A model generated the notes under the pieces. The model had not been told where the DNA came from. It made no database searches and saw only the letters and a program-made list of their open reading frames with translations. A stretch of DNA of 19,058 nucleotides from Candidatus Omnitrophota bacterium (GTDB taxonomy: Bacteria > Omnitrophota > Koll11 > Aquiviventales > Aquiviventaceae). The translations under genes and the position numbers were made by a program. Shown here piece after piece: positions 1-6,905 of the stretch (its first letter is position 1; the number at the start of each line of letters is the position of its first letter). The DNA lies in assembly GCA_016196415.1 (NCBI GenBank), contig JACPXS010000078.1:1-19058 (forward strand). The letters are read 5' to 3'.

Positions 1-304
1 GGCCGCCCATCTGTGGGGCTACCAGACCTACGACACGAACGAAGGGTCCAGAAACAACTGGTGGGTGGCGCTGATTTCCTACGGTGAAGGGTGGCACAAC
101 AACCACCACGCGTACCTGCATTCGGCGGCCCATGGCCTGCGGTGGTGGGAAGTGGATATCACGTATTTCATGATCCGGACGCTCTCCTGGATGCGCCTCG
201 CCTCGCGAATCCGTCTCCCGCAGGGTAACCCGGCGAAGCTGCCAACGGCTGAGCCGATTGCCATCCCACCGCTGCGCGTCCCGATCCCAAGCTTCTCCCT
301 CTAG
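1..304 (+). CDS. Fatty-acid (acyl-CoA type) desaturase, C-terminal fragment
   Basis: This is the 3' end of a gene that starts left of the window; the reading frame begins at base 2 and ends at TAG 302-304, giving about 100 residues. The sequence NNWWVALISYGEGWHNNHHA is the third histidine box region of membrane-bound acyl-lipid/acyl-CoA delta-9 type desaturases (E-G-W-H-N-N-H-H), which helps bind the di-iron centre. It is followed by the usual WWEVDITYFMIRTL membrane-return segment and a short C-terminal tail. Known family role: O2-dependent introduction of a double bond into membrane fatty acyl chains. It is the only plus-strand gene and is convergent with the cytochrome oxidase run. The N-terminal two His boxes and the start are outside the window, so the exact substrate class is not resolved. 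Confidence 0.93.
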   Translation, partial: AAHLWGYQTYDTNEGSRNNWWVALISYGEGWHNNHHAYLHSAAHGLRWWEVDITYFMIRTLSWMRLASRIRLPQGNPAKLPTAEPIAIPPLRVPIPSFSL

Positions 305-327
305 CGCTGGTCGGGACTCCGCCAACC

Positions 328-361
328 AAAAACGCCCGTGGAAATCCACGGGCGTTTTTTT
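328..361. terminator. Bidirectional intrinsic terminator between convergent genes
   Basis: A perfect 11-bp stem (arms 331-341 and 346-356) encloses an AAAT tetraloop. A-runs on the left and a seven-T run (355-361) on the right make it usable in both directions. It lies 25 bases after the desaturase stop and 60 bases after the coxIV stop on the other strand, as expected for a shared terminator of convergent transcripts. Confidence 0.93.
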
Positions 362-423
362 GTTCTTGCGGACAGGGCTCGATGCTCACCCCGCCTTCAC
401 AAACGCGGGAAGCTACCGCGAAG

Positions 424-717
424 TTACAGTCGAACGAAACGGCTCGACAACACGACACCAAGGACGAGCATGATGAGCAGAAACGGCGCCAGCGCGACCA
501 AGACGAGCAGTCGCCGGTCGGATTGCAGGTGCATGTAATAGAGCGCGACGAGAACGGCCTTGATGGTGGAGAGGCCCAGGATCAACGTCACGATGCCCCA
601 TCGGGGAAGCGGCACCCATCCCCCCGACAGCTCAGACAGCACCACCCCCAGCAGCATCAAGCCGGCGAGCCAGATGCCGATCAGGAGAGCGTGTGGCTGG
701 CCGGATGGCGTCCTCAT
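424..717 (-). CDS. ctaF: Cytochrome c oxidase subunit IV (prokaryotic COX4 family)
   Basis: A 97-residue membrane protein with three hydrophobic helices (about residues 9-31, 39-63 and 72-94). The segment between helices 2 and 3, KAVLVALYYMHLQSD, is the hallmark of the bacterial subunit IV (CtaF/CoxD/CyoD-like) family, which helps assemble or stabilise the heme-copper oxidase in the inner membrane. The start was chosen at ATG 717 because it forms an ATGA overlap with the subunit III stop (716-714), a typical coupled pair; a longer in-frame reading up to 909 has no membrane character and lies inside subunit III. It is the last gene of the run before the bidirectional terminator. Subunits I and II are not in the window. 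The symbol is by family analogy. Confidence 0.88.
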   Translation of the reverse strand: MRTPSGQPHALLIGIWLAGLMLLGVVLSELSGGWVPLPRWGIVTLILGLSTIKAVLVALYYMHLQSDRRLLVLVALAPFLLIMLVLGVVLSSRFVRL

Positions 718-1313
718 ATCAAGTACAGGAGTGGGAACAAGAAGATCCACACGATGTCGACGAAGTGCCAATACAGCCCCGCCAGCTCGAGCCGATGCGC
801 TTGCGCCTGCCACACCGAGCGGTTGAACGTCCGGCTGAGGATCCAGAGATTGAAGACGATGCCCCCCAGGACGTGCAAGCCGTGAAAGGCCGTCAAGACA
901 TAGTAGCAAGACCAGAACACGTTGGTGCTGGGAACAATATGGTGCGCGAACTTCGCGGCGTACTCAAACCCTTTAATCACGAGGAAGCCTGAGCCGAGCA
1001 GGGCGGTGCTCAACAGCCACCAGCGGGCTCGAGCGATCGCGCCTCGTTGAGAGGCCGACAAGGCCAGCACGATCGTCACGCTGCTGCCAATCAGCAGCAA
1101 GGTGTTCGTCGTACCCAGCGGGACGCTGAGGTGTCCTTCGGGTCCCGGCCAATGCGGATGGCCAAGGCGCAGCACGAGGTAGGCGCCGATCAGCCCGGTA
1201 AAAAACATCACTTCCGAGGCGAGAAAGACCCACATCCCCAACTTGCCGTTGGGGATCCCCGTCGCAGAAACCGTGTTCACCCACCCTGCCGAACGGGCGT
1301 GCACGTTCGTCAT
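714..1313 (-). CDS. ctaE: Cytochrome c oxidase subunit III (heme-copper oxidase)
   Basis: A 199-residue protein with five predicted transmembrane helices, the short bacterial form of subunit III. Family signatures are the N-terminal KLGMWVFLASEVMFFTGL (helix with the conserved Glu), the TAFHGLHVLGG helix, and the C-terminal GLYWHFVDIVWIFLFPLLYL. Known role: a non-catalytic inner-membrane subunit that stabilises the subunit I active site and may channel lipids or O2. ATG 1313 was chosen: an upstream in-frame codon at 1358 would overlap the preceding DUF3332 gene by 31 bases, whereas ATG 1313 follows its TGA by 14 bases. The stop overlaps the subunit IV start. No subunit I or II gene is adjacent, so this III-IV pair is separated from the catalytic core or serves a second oxidase. 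Confidence 0.93.
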   Translation of the reverse strand: MTNVHARSAGWVNTVSATGIPNGKLGMWVFLASEVMFFTGLIGAYLVLRLGHPHWPGPEGHLSVPLGTTNTLLLIGSSVTIVLALSASQRGAIARARWWLLSTALLGSGFLVIKGFEYAAKFAHHIVPSTNVFWSCYYVLTAFHGLHVLGGIVFNLWILSRTFNRSVWQAQAHRLELAGLYWHFVDIVWIFLFPLLYLI

Positions 1314-1327
1314 GAGCCCCACATGTA

Positions 1328-1900
1328 TCACTGGTGTCGCGCGGAGGCCGCGCACCACCGCTCGACTTGATCCGAGGAGTAAGACGCCACGCGCGTGCCG
1401 TATCCGTCCCGAATCAGGATGCTGCCATCCGGGAGCGTGTGGGCGGTCAACACCACGCGACCCTCGGCATCAGCGCCGACCGTGAGGCCATCACGACGCT
1501 CGATGCGAAGCGCGCCAAGCGGTTTCCCGTCCCGAAACGGTTGCACAAGAAGCCGCTGACCCTCCGGCGTTGGGACGTACGTCAGAAGGGCTTCCTCGTT
1601 GCCGCGCGCAATCCGGGTGGTTCGCGGCAGATCGCTTCGCAGGGTGACGGGTGAGTCTACCGGGTTCTTGCCTGTCCAGAATTCCATGGCGTTAAAGACG
1701 ACGGCGTCACCCAAAACGGTCAGGCCATAGACCGGAGTCGCAGCGAGCAGCAGGAACATGAACTCCCGTTCCCACGGAGTCCCCACCTGTCGATTCCATT
1801 GGTAGAGCCGGCGCGTCAGATTAAACGGGCCGTAGCACCCGCTGAGGAGCACTCCCATGACTACGGCCACACCACGAATCGATCGGTGCCCTCGCTTCAT
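1328..1900 (-). CDS. DUF3332-family lipoprotein
   Basis: A 190-residue protein with a lipoprotein signal: a basic N-terminus, a hydrophobic run, then the lipobox LLSGC with Cys22 as the likely lipidation site. The following CYGPFNLTRRLYQWNRQVG and a hydrophobic hairpin ending GDAVVFNAMEFWTGKNPV are characteristic of DUF3332 proteins, which have no assigned function. The C-terminal 90 residues look like beta-rich soluble domain. ATG 1900 is preferred over the upstream in-frame start at 1936 because an AGGAGGAG ribosome-binding site lies about 6 bases before it. It sits 42 bases after bufC and 14 bases before oxidase subunit III, so it is probably co-transcribed with both. A role in envelope or oxidase maturation is only a guess from position. 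Confidence 0.83.
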   Translation of the reverse strand: MKRGHRSIRGVAVVMGVLLSGCYGPFNLTRRLYQWNRQVGTPWEREFMFLLLAATPVYGLTVLGDAVVFNAMEFWTGKNPVDSPVTLRSDLPRTTRIARGNEEALLTYVPTPEGQRLLVQPFRDGKPLGALRIERRDGLTVGADAEGRVVLTAHTLPDGSILIRDGYGTRVASYSSDQVERWCAASARHQ

Positions 1901-1942
1901 CGCTTCTCCTCCTGGTTGGCGGCGATAGGGTACCAAAAACGA

Positions 1943-2773
1943 TCACAAGATTACAGGGCGATGTGGTGCGCGGAGCGCCGCTCGTTCACACCGCACGATC
2001 AGACCTCGGCCGACCCACTGAGCAAACCACTCCGCCACGGGAAGAGGAGCCGCATCGCCTGCGCCCACCAATTGGCCGCACGCCATCCCGAGGCATTGCC
2101 CTTCCAGTAAGGCGTGTAAGAGCCTGGACGGTCCCGCATCGATGGGTTCGCACACGACCGTGACATCCTTCCGATAGATGAGCACCTGTTGGGGCCGATT
2201 GACGAGATCGACGTTGACGGCCGCTCGAGGCTGGACGCGGCAAGCCCACAGATCCCGAATCGGCCACGCCGAGACGATCAACCTGACGGAAGGTTGGAAC
2301 ACCACACGGGCGCCCTCCCACTCGTCAAGCGAGAACGATGCAAACCGCTCGAGGTCAGGGGACGGATGGTCAAACGCATGAAACGCTTCCGTCACCGCCC
2401 ATTCCAAGCGCGCCAGATCCGGCAGGAAGGGAAGCTGCTGCGTGAGCGGCGCGCTGACCAGGAATGCCGGCAGGTGACGCCCCACCAGACTGAGGTTGTA
2501 GTCGCGCGAGGGGTGGCGGTTGGCATAGGCATCGGCCAACTCGGCAAAGGCGCGGTCGCCGATAAGATGCTGGACCGCTTCATAGGCCTCAGCCAGTGCC
2601 TCGCGAATGCGCGCTCGGTAGCCTCCCGCATACACGGACATCCGCTCAATTCCGGGCGATCCGCCCTGAGGATTGAGCCACGCCGGCAATGGCGTCGACG
2701 AGGCAGGCTCACGGCTTGGCTGAACGCAGGCCTTCAGCCACTGTTGCAGCTCATGTAACGACGGACCGTTCAT
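1943..2773 (-). CDS. bufC: BufC/HvfC-type DUF2063 partner of the MNIO enzyme
   Basis: A 276-residue protein. The N-terminal ~130 residues match the DUF2063 pattern (LHELQQWLKACV, then YAGGYRARIREALAEAYEAVQHLIGDRAFAELADAYANRHPSRDYNL and a G-x-LPAFL segment), known as the N-domain of HvfC/BufC proteins. The remainder is a mixed domain rich in beta strands. In bufferin and related MNIO pathways this protein binds the precursor and works with the MNIO oxidase. ATG 2773 makes an ATGA overlap with the bufB stop at 2770, which decides the start over an in-frame codon at 2785. The direct bufA-bufB-bufC order supports the assignment. The family was once described as putative DNA-binding; that role is not supported by this context. 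Confidence 0.88.
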   Translation of the reverse strand: MNGPSLHELQQWLKACVQPSREPASSTPLPAWLNPQGGSPGIERMSVYAGGYRARIREALAEAYEAVQHLIGDRAFAELADAYANRHPSRDYNLSLVGRHLPAFLVSAPLTQQLPFLPDLARLEWAVTEAFHAFDHPSPDLERFASFSLDEWEGARVVFQPSVRLIVSAWPIRDLWACRVQPRAAVNVDLVNRPQQVLIYRKDVTVVCEPIDAGPSRLLHALLEGQCLGMACGQLVGAGDAAPLPVAEWFAQWVGRGLIVRCERAALRAPHRPVIL

Positions 2774-3663
2774 GGCGTCACCCACGAGCGCTCATCCTCC
2801 CGCGCACCTGGCTGGGATGGGGAAGGCGTACCGCAGAGGTCGCGGAGGATGACGCGGGCGCTCGCCGCCTCCTCTGCCAGGCGCGCAAAGGGAGGGAGGT
2901 CCTCATCCCACTCAATGAGCGTGGTGACGGGACCCCACCGCGCAAGCGCCTGCCGGTACAACGCCCACACCGCATCGATGACCGGGCGGCTGTGCGTATC
3001 GAAGAGGTAGCCCTCCATCGGGGTGTGTCCCGCCAAATGGAACTGCCCAACGAGCTCGCCTGGAATGTGACGGAGATACTCCACAGGGTCAAACCGGTGG
3101 TTGAAGCTGTTGACGTAGAGATTGTTGAGATCCAGGAGGATGCCGCATCCGGACCGGCGGGCGACCGCCGTCAGAAACTCCCACTCCGGCATGGTTGAGT
3201 ACGTATAGGTGATGTACGCGGAGACGTTTTCCAGGAGGATCCGTCGCCCCAACAGTTCCTGCACCTGCTCCACGCGTTCGGCGACATGGCGGAGGGCCTC
3301 TTCGGTGAATGGCAGCGGCAGGAGATCGTGGAGGTATTCGCCGCCGACCTTGCCCCAGCAGAGGTGATCTGAGACAATCGCCGGCTCGATGCGCTCAATG
3401 AGGGCGTTGAGCCGCTGGAGGTAGCGCTCATCGAGCGCATCGGTGGAGCCGATCGAGAGCGAGACGCCATGAAGCGCAACCGGGTAGCGGTGACGCACGG
3501 CCTCCAGGATGCGCAGCGGCCGGCCGCCGGAATCCATGAAGTTCTCCGAGACCGCCTCGAACCAATCCATCGCGGGCCACTCGCGGGTGATGACGTCATA
3601 GTGCTCGGTCCGCAGACCAACCCCGCAGCCTAACTGCGGCCATGGCTGATCTGGAGAAGTCAT
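2770..3663 (-). CDS. bufB: MNIO (DUF692) multinuclear non-heme iron oxidase BufB
   Basis: A 297-residue TIM-barrel enzyme of the DUF692/MNIO family. Candidate metal ligands are in the usual places: His65 (LHGVSLSIG), Asp99-His100 (SDHLCW), Glu145-Asn146 (LLENVSAY), Asp178-Asn180-Asn181 (LLDLNNLYVN), His209 and His213 (HLAGH), Asp222-His224 (DTHSRPV) and Glu251-Asp253 (IEWDED). MNIO enzymes oxidise cysteines of ribosomal precursor peptides with O2; in bufferin clusters they produce copper-binding thiooxazoles. The substrate is presumably the Cys-rich peptide encoded 152 bases upstream, and bufC overlaps the 3' end. No good Shine-Dalgarno is visible before ATG 3663, unlike its neighbours, and an out-of-frame ATG lies 9 bases upstream. 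Length is normal for the family. Confidence 0.92.
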   Translation of the reverse strand: MTSPDQPWPQLGCGVGLRTEHYDVITREWPAMDWFEAVSENFMDSGGRPLRILEAVRHRYPVALHGVSLSIGSTDALDERYLQRLNALIERIEPAIVSDHLCWGKVGGEYLHDLLPLPFTEEALRHVAERVEQVQELLGRRILLENVSAYITYTYSTMPEWEFLTAVARRSGCGILLDLNNLYVNSFNHRFDPVEYLRHIPGELVGQFHLAGHTPMEGYLFDTHSRPVIDAVWALYRQALARWGPVTTLIEWDEDLPPFARLAEEAASARVILRDLCGTPSPSQPGAREDERSWVTP

Positions 3664-3713
3664 GGTGGCATGACGCGTGCGCGCGAAAACCGTGTGGGCT
3701 CACGACGCATGGG

Positions 3714-3739
3714 CGAGAAAGCGGCAAGCCGCTCCCCAC
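3714..3739 (-). terminator. Weak hairpin between bufA and bufB, possible attenuator
   Basis: In the 152-bp gap between the bufA stop and the bufB start, a short hairpin is centred on 3720-3733 (AGCGG/CCGCT arms, 4-base loop), extendable by G-U pairs, followed in the minus-strand direction by TTTCTC. It is too weak for a confident terminator. It could act as a partial terminator that lets the precursor be made in excess over its enzyme, a common arrangement in peptide-modification clusters. Inference only. Confidence 0.25.
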
Positions 3740-3815
3740 TGTGCAGGCGATGCCTCACCCTCTCACCCATGTGATCACAACATTCGTGGAACGGTGCTGT
3801 CGCTGACTGGCGCGG

Positions 3816-4109
3816 TTATCCTTGCGCTTCCGGCGTCAGCCGGCCCCCTCCGATGCGGAGGCACACATCCTTCTCCAGATCAATAAAGGCCTGCCCCTTG
3901 CAGGCATTCTGGCCCGCGCAGGAATGCCCTGTTCCGCCGCAATCGCCGGTTCCTTTGCACTTGTTAATTCCATAGCAGGGCACGGCACCCCCCTCTTCCG
4001 CATCTCCCTCCGCCGCCTGAGCCCTGTGCCCAGACCACACCATCCCGGCCGCGGCGACTAATCCGGCCAAGGAGGCGACCACAAGCGCCCGCTGCTTCTT
4101 CCCGTCCAT
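3816..4109 (-). CDS. bufA: BufA2-type bufferin precursor (exported Cys-rich peptide)
   Basis: A 97-residue precursor. Residues 1-32 form a Sec signal peptide (KKQR charges, a hydrophobic core, and an Ala-Gln-Ala cleavage site at 30-32). The mature part has six cysteines at 45, 51, 57, 64, 70 and 83 in the repeated motif CYGINKCKG...DCGG...HSCAGQNACKGQ, then a DLEKDVCLRIGGG tail; this is the bufferin BufA2 layout. Known role of bufferins: after oxidation of core cysteines by the MNIO enzyme, the exported peptide sequesters copper in the periplasm. ATG 4109 was chosen because GGAGGAAG lies just upstream and the signal peptide begins there; the same frame stays open to 4556 but that stretch has no protein character and overlaps yceI. 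Which of the six Cys are modified cannot be told. Confidence 0.9.
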   Translation of the reverse strand: MDGKKQRALVVASLAGLVAAAGMVWSGHRAQAAEGDAEEGGAVPCYGINKCKGTGDCGGTGHSCAGQNACKGQAFIDLEKDVCLRIGGGRLTPEAQG

Positions 4110-4128
4110 GCGTCTTCCTCCACGGTTC

Positions 4129-4145
4129 GGGGCCTGCGAGGCCCC
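4129..4145 (-). other. Short GC hairpin between yceI and bufA
   Basis: A perfect 6-bp stem (GGGGCC/GGCCCC) with a 5-base loop lies in the 56-bp yceI-bufA gap, 20 bases before the bufA start and ending before its ribosome-binding site. No T-run follows, so it is not a good intrinsic terminator. It may be an mRNA processing or stability element that sets the 5' end of a bufA message. Confidence 0.3.
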
Positions 4146-4165
4146 ATGAGCCCCACGCCTTACGA

Positions 4166-4753
4166 TCACTTCACCACCCCTTCCACTTCCAGGGTGATCA
4201 TGACTTCCTCCCCGACTAACCACTGTCCCGTTTCGAGCGCTTTGTTCCAAGTCAACCCGAACTCTTTTCGATGAATGGTGGTGGTTGCCGTAAACCCGGA
4301 ACGGATATTGCCCCACGGGTCCTTCCCCTCTCCATGAACGGTCAGATCTAAGACGACCGGCTTTTCCACTCCATGAATGGCCAAGAGCCCCTGAAGCTTC
4401 GCGCTGGTCGGGGTGGCGTCGGTCACCTGGGTCGTTTTGAACGTGATCGTAGGGTAGCGCTCGACGTCGAAGAAATCGTTCGAGCGCAGATGCGTGTCGC
4501 GATCCGCCACCCGAGTATCGATGCTGGCGGCCTGAATCGTCGCGTTCGCCTGCCACTGCTCGGGATGTCCGGGGACGTAGTCGAAGCGGCCCTCAAATTC
4601 CCGGAAGACTCCTTCGACGTTTGCGAACAGATGGCGGATCTTGAAGGAGACCGTCGTGTGATTCTGGTCGATCGTATAGGTCGTGGCCCACGCGCACGGC
4701 GCTGCCCACAGCGCCGAGGCCGCCAGGATCACTGCGAGAACCCGTTGACGCAT
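4166..4753 (-). CDS. YceI-family periplasmic lipid-binding protein
   Basis: A 195-residue protein with a Sec signal peptide (about residues 1-23, ending CAWA). It is followed by the YceI lipocalin-like beta barrel, seen from TTYTIDQNHTTVSFKIRHL at the start, then LRSNDFFDVERYPTITFKTT and the HRKEFGLTWNKALETG motif near the end. YceI proteins bind isoprenoid or amphiphilic ligands in the periplasm; the exact ligand here is unknown. Its ATG overlaps the stop of the ArsC-like gene by one base (TGATG), so the two are translationally coupled. It lies immediately upstream of bufA, and YceI and cytochrome genes are often seen near MNIO clusters, which fits an envelope-stress or metal-related regulon. 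Confidence 0.93.
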   Translation of the reverse strand: MRQRVLAVILAASALWAAPCAWATTYTIDQNHTTVSFKIRHLFANVEGVFREFEGRFDYVPGHPEQWQANATIQAASIDTRVADRDTHLRSNDFFDVERYPTITFKTTQVTDATPTSAKLQGLLAIHGVEKPVVLDLTVHGEGKDPWGNIRSGFTATTTIHRKEFGLTWNKALETGQWLVGEEVMITLEVEGVVK

Positions 4754-5193
4754 CAGACACCTCCCTTGAGGTCCGCACCCGACGACGCCAGCCTCGGCGG
4801 CTCGCTCATTAACCGACGGACCAATCCTTCAATGTGATCGCGCACCCGACGAGCCTCTCCGATCGACAACCCTGCCGGATCGGGAATCTTCCAATCGATT
4901 CGACGGCGTCCGTTGACCGCCGGGCAGGCATCTTGGCAGCCCATCGTCACCACATAATCCCACCGCTTCGAGGGAATCTCGGTCAACCCTTTTGAGCGGT
5001 GCGCTGACAGGTCACACCCGCGCTCGGCCATGAGCTGAATCGCCAACGGATGGAGGCGGCCGCTCGGCTGCGATCCGGCACTCCAGATCTCCCACGCGGA
5101 TCTACCCAACGACTTGGCGAAGGCTTCCGCCATCTGCGAGCGGAGCGAATTGGCGACGCATACAAACACGACGCTCGGCATCGACCCCGTCAC
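4753..5193 (-). CDS. arsC: ArsC-like arsenate reductase / LMW protein tyrosine phosphatase
   Basis: A 146-residue protein with the phosphatase P-loop C12-VANSL-R18-S19 (C-X5-R-S) at the N-terminus. A second Cys pair, Cys86 and Cys90 (MGCQDACP), lies where thioredoxin-coupled ArsC enzymes carry their resolving cysteines, followed by the DPAG loop at 105-108. This pattern matches the thioredoxin-dependent arsenate reductase class: As(V) is reduced by a relay of Cys12 and the later pair. The P-loop has Leu where many ArsC have Cys. GTG 5193 is preferred because GGAAGGG lies 7 bases upstream; ATG 5181 is an alternative giving 142 residues. It follows the GT2 stop by 18 bases and overlaps yceI. 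A phosphatase role cannot be excluded. Confidence 0.83.
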   Translation of the reverse strand: MTGSMPSVVFVCVANSLRSQMAEAFAKSLGRSAWEIWSAGSQPSGRLHPLAIQLMAERGCDLSAHRSKGLTEIPSKRWDYVVTMGCQDACPAVNGRRRIDWKIPDPAGLSIGEARRVRDHIEGLVRRLMSEPPRLASSGADLKGGV

Positions 5194-5211
5194 CCGGCGA
5201 CCCTTCCGCGC

Positions 5212-6762
5212 TCAGCCAGCACGGCTGGTTTGAGCCATCGCCGACGCAATGGAGGGCGCGGGTGGGGCGTTCGACCCTGTGGATGGACTGAGCGATGCGC
5301 CGCCGGATGGATTCAACGCGCTCAATCCAGCATACCAAAATCCGGCTGAGACCGGAAGGAGGAATGGCACAACCGCATAACAGGCATTGGCCGCCGCGTA
5401 CCATAACGCGACCGCGGTGTAGGCCCCTAGCGCCAACTCCACCCATTGTCTCGTTCCCATGGGCTGGACGCGATAGGTCGCCGGAGGCGCGCCGACGTGC
5501 CGGCTGTGATACTTCGGCGTCCGATAAAAGAAGGACGGGGCGCCCCGCAAGGCTTCCCAAATCGCATGGCTGTTGTTGAGCGCTAACCCGACGCTGACCG
5601 CCATCAGCGCCGGCACCTCCAACAGCCATCTCCAGCGTCGACCGCTGAGCGGCCATTGCGCCACCGCGTGGAAGAGCACGGTCGTCGCGATGAGAAACAC
5701 GCCTACGTAGCCGCCCCAGACCCCGGTGCCGTGATGGCTCAACGCAGAGCGGCTATTCATCAATTGCGGCAAGATCAACACCGCCACCAAAATGCCCAAG
5801 GGATAGTGAAGCCAGTTGCTGAAGTGAAACCAGGCTTCGATTTTGACCCGCAAGGGCTGCGGGCTGCGCCACACCTCCCTGAGGAGCTTCAACGCCGTCT
5901 GAATGGAACCCTTGGTCCACCGGTGGTGCTGCGATTTGAGGCTGCTCATCTGCGTCGGCAGCTCACCCGGCACCACGACGTCGTTCAAATAGAGGAAACG
6001 CCACCCGTTGAGTTGCGCGCGGTAGCTCAAATCCAGGTCCTCGGTGAGGGTGTCCGGCTGCCAGCCGCCCGCGTCGAGGATGGCCTGCTTGCGCCAGAGG
6101 CCGGCTGAGCCGTTGAAATTAAAGAAGTAGCCGGCTCGGGAACGCGCGACCTGCTCGATCAGGAAATGCCCATCCAGCATGAGTCCCTGCGCGCGGGTGA
6201 GGAAGGAGTCGGTGCGGTTGAGATGCCCCCATCGGGTCTGCACCATGCCGATGGAAGGATTGGTAAAGTAATGGACGGTCCGGCTGAGGAAATCCCTTGG
6301 GGGCACGAAATCAGCGTCGAAGAGCGCGAGGAGCTCCCCGCGGGCGACCGCTAAGCCTTCAGCGAGCGCCCCGGCCTTGAATCCGTTGCGGTGGGAACGA
6401 TGCAGATGGACCACGCGATAGCCCCGGGCTTGCAACAACGCCACCTGCCGGGCGATGAGGGCGGTGGTATCGTCCGTGGAATCATCCAGGACTTGGATCT
6501 CCAGCCGCGCTGTGGGGTACTCCAGGTGAGCCGCCGCGTCCAAGAGCCGCTCGACCACATACCGCTCGTTGAAGACCGGGAGCTGTACGGTCACAAGCGG
6601 CAGCGGATCAAAGCGGCTGGCAGGACGGGGGATTGCGTGGCGGTAGCGAAGGGATAAGAAAACCAGCCAGAGCTGATGCAGGCTAAAACAGCCCAAGGCA
6701 ATCCACCCGCACCATTCAAGCAGATTCAACGCCTCAACCTCTACGAGCGAAATCCCCAGCAT
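5212..6762 (-). CDS. Cellulose-synthase-like family 2 glycosyltransferase (membrane)
   Basis: A 516-residue processive-type GT2. One N-terminal helix (about 15-36) is followed by the catalytic domain with LPVFNE (61-66), DDS at 93-95, DAD at 149-151, TED at 240-242 and QHHRW at 278-282, the D,D,D,QxxRW set of cellulose/mannan synthases. C-terminal membrane helices lie near 313-340, 350-370, 380-400 and 440-475. The soluble core resembles glucomannan 4-beta-mannosyltransferase (CslA-like) enzymes, but the sugar cannot be fixed. The last ~35 residues are Ser/Pro/Ala-rich and low complexity. It is the first gene after the promoter at 6834-6862. No PilZ or BcsB partner is visible, so a cellulose operon is unlikely. 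Confidence 0.9.
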   Translation of the reverse strand: MLGISLVEVEALNLLEWCGWIALGCFSLHQLWLVFLSLRYRHAIPRPASRFDPLPLVTVQLPVFNERYVVERLLDAAAHLEYPTARLEIQVLDDSTDDTTALIARQVALLQARGYRVVHLHRSHRNGFKAGALAEGLAVARGELLALFDADFVPPRDFLSRTVHYFTNPSIGMVQTRWGHLNRTDSFLTRAQGLMLDGHFLIEQVARSRAGYFFNFNGSAGLWRKQAILDAGGWQPDTLTEDLDLSYRAQLNGWRFLYLNDVVVPGELPTQMSSLKSQHHRWTKGSIQTALKLLREVWRSPQPLRVKIEAWFHFSNWLHYPLGILVAVLILPQLMNSRSALSHHGTGVWGGYVGVFLIATTVLFHAVAQWPLSGRRWRWLLEVPALMAVSVGLALNNSHAIWEALRGAPSFFYRTPKYHSRHVGAPPATYRVQPMGTRQWVELALGAYTAVALWYAAANACYAVVPFLLPVSAGFWYAGLSALNPSGGASLSPSTGSNAPPAPSIASAMAQTSRAG

Positions 6763-6833
6763 GGCCCTTCGCCCACTCCCTGCGTTGTCTTGCGCGGAAG
6801 GATGATCGTGGACTTCTGTGAGAATTGGCGCTT

Positions 6834-6862
6834 ATTATAGAACAAGTTCGGAATTCCAACAA
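6834..6862 (-). promoter_or_regulatory. Sigma70-type promoter for the GT2-arsC-yceI-buf run
   Basis: On the minus strand a perfect TATAAT (-10, 6834-6839) lies 17 bases downstream of TTGTTG (-35, 6857-6862). Transcription would start near 6827, about 65 bases before the GT2 start. The surrounding 143-bp gap is locally AT-richer than the genes on either side and is one of the few intergenic spaces in the window, which supports it as a transcription unit boundary. Confidence 0.75.
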
Positions 6863-6905
6863 TGGTCAGCCCCTTGGCAGGAGGTCGTGTAAACCGCTGC
6901 GCGGA

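Noticed and set aside
4129..4145. Intrinsic terminator after yceI
   Set aside because: Only a 6-bp stem without a T-run; kept as a hairpin of unknown role.
3816..4556. A 246-residue reading of bufA from 4556
   Set aside because: The extra part overlaps yceI in another frame; the signal peptide and ribosome-binding site place the start at 4109.
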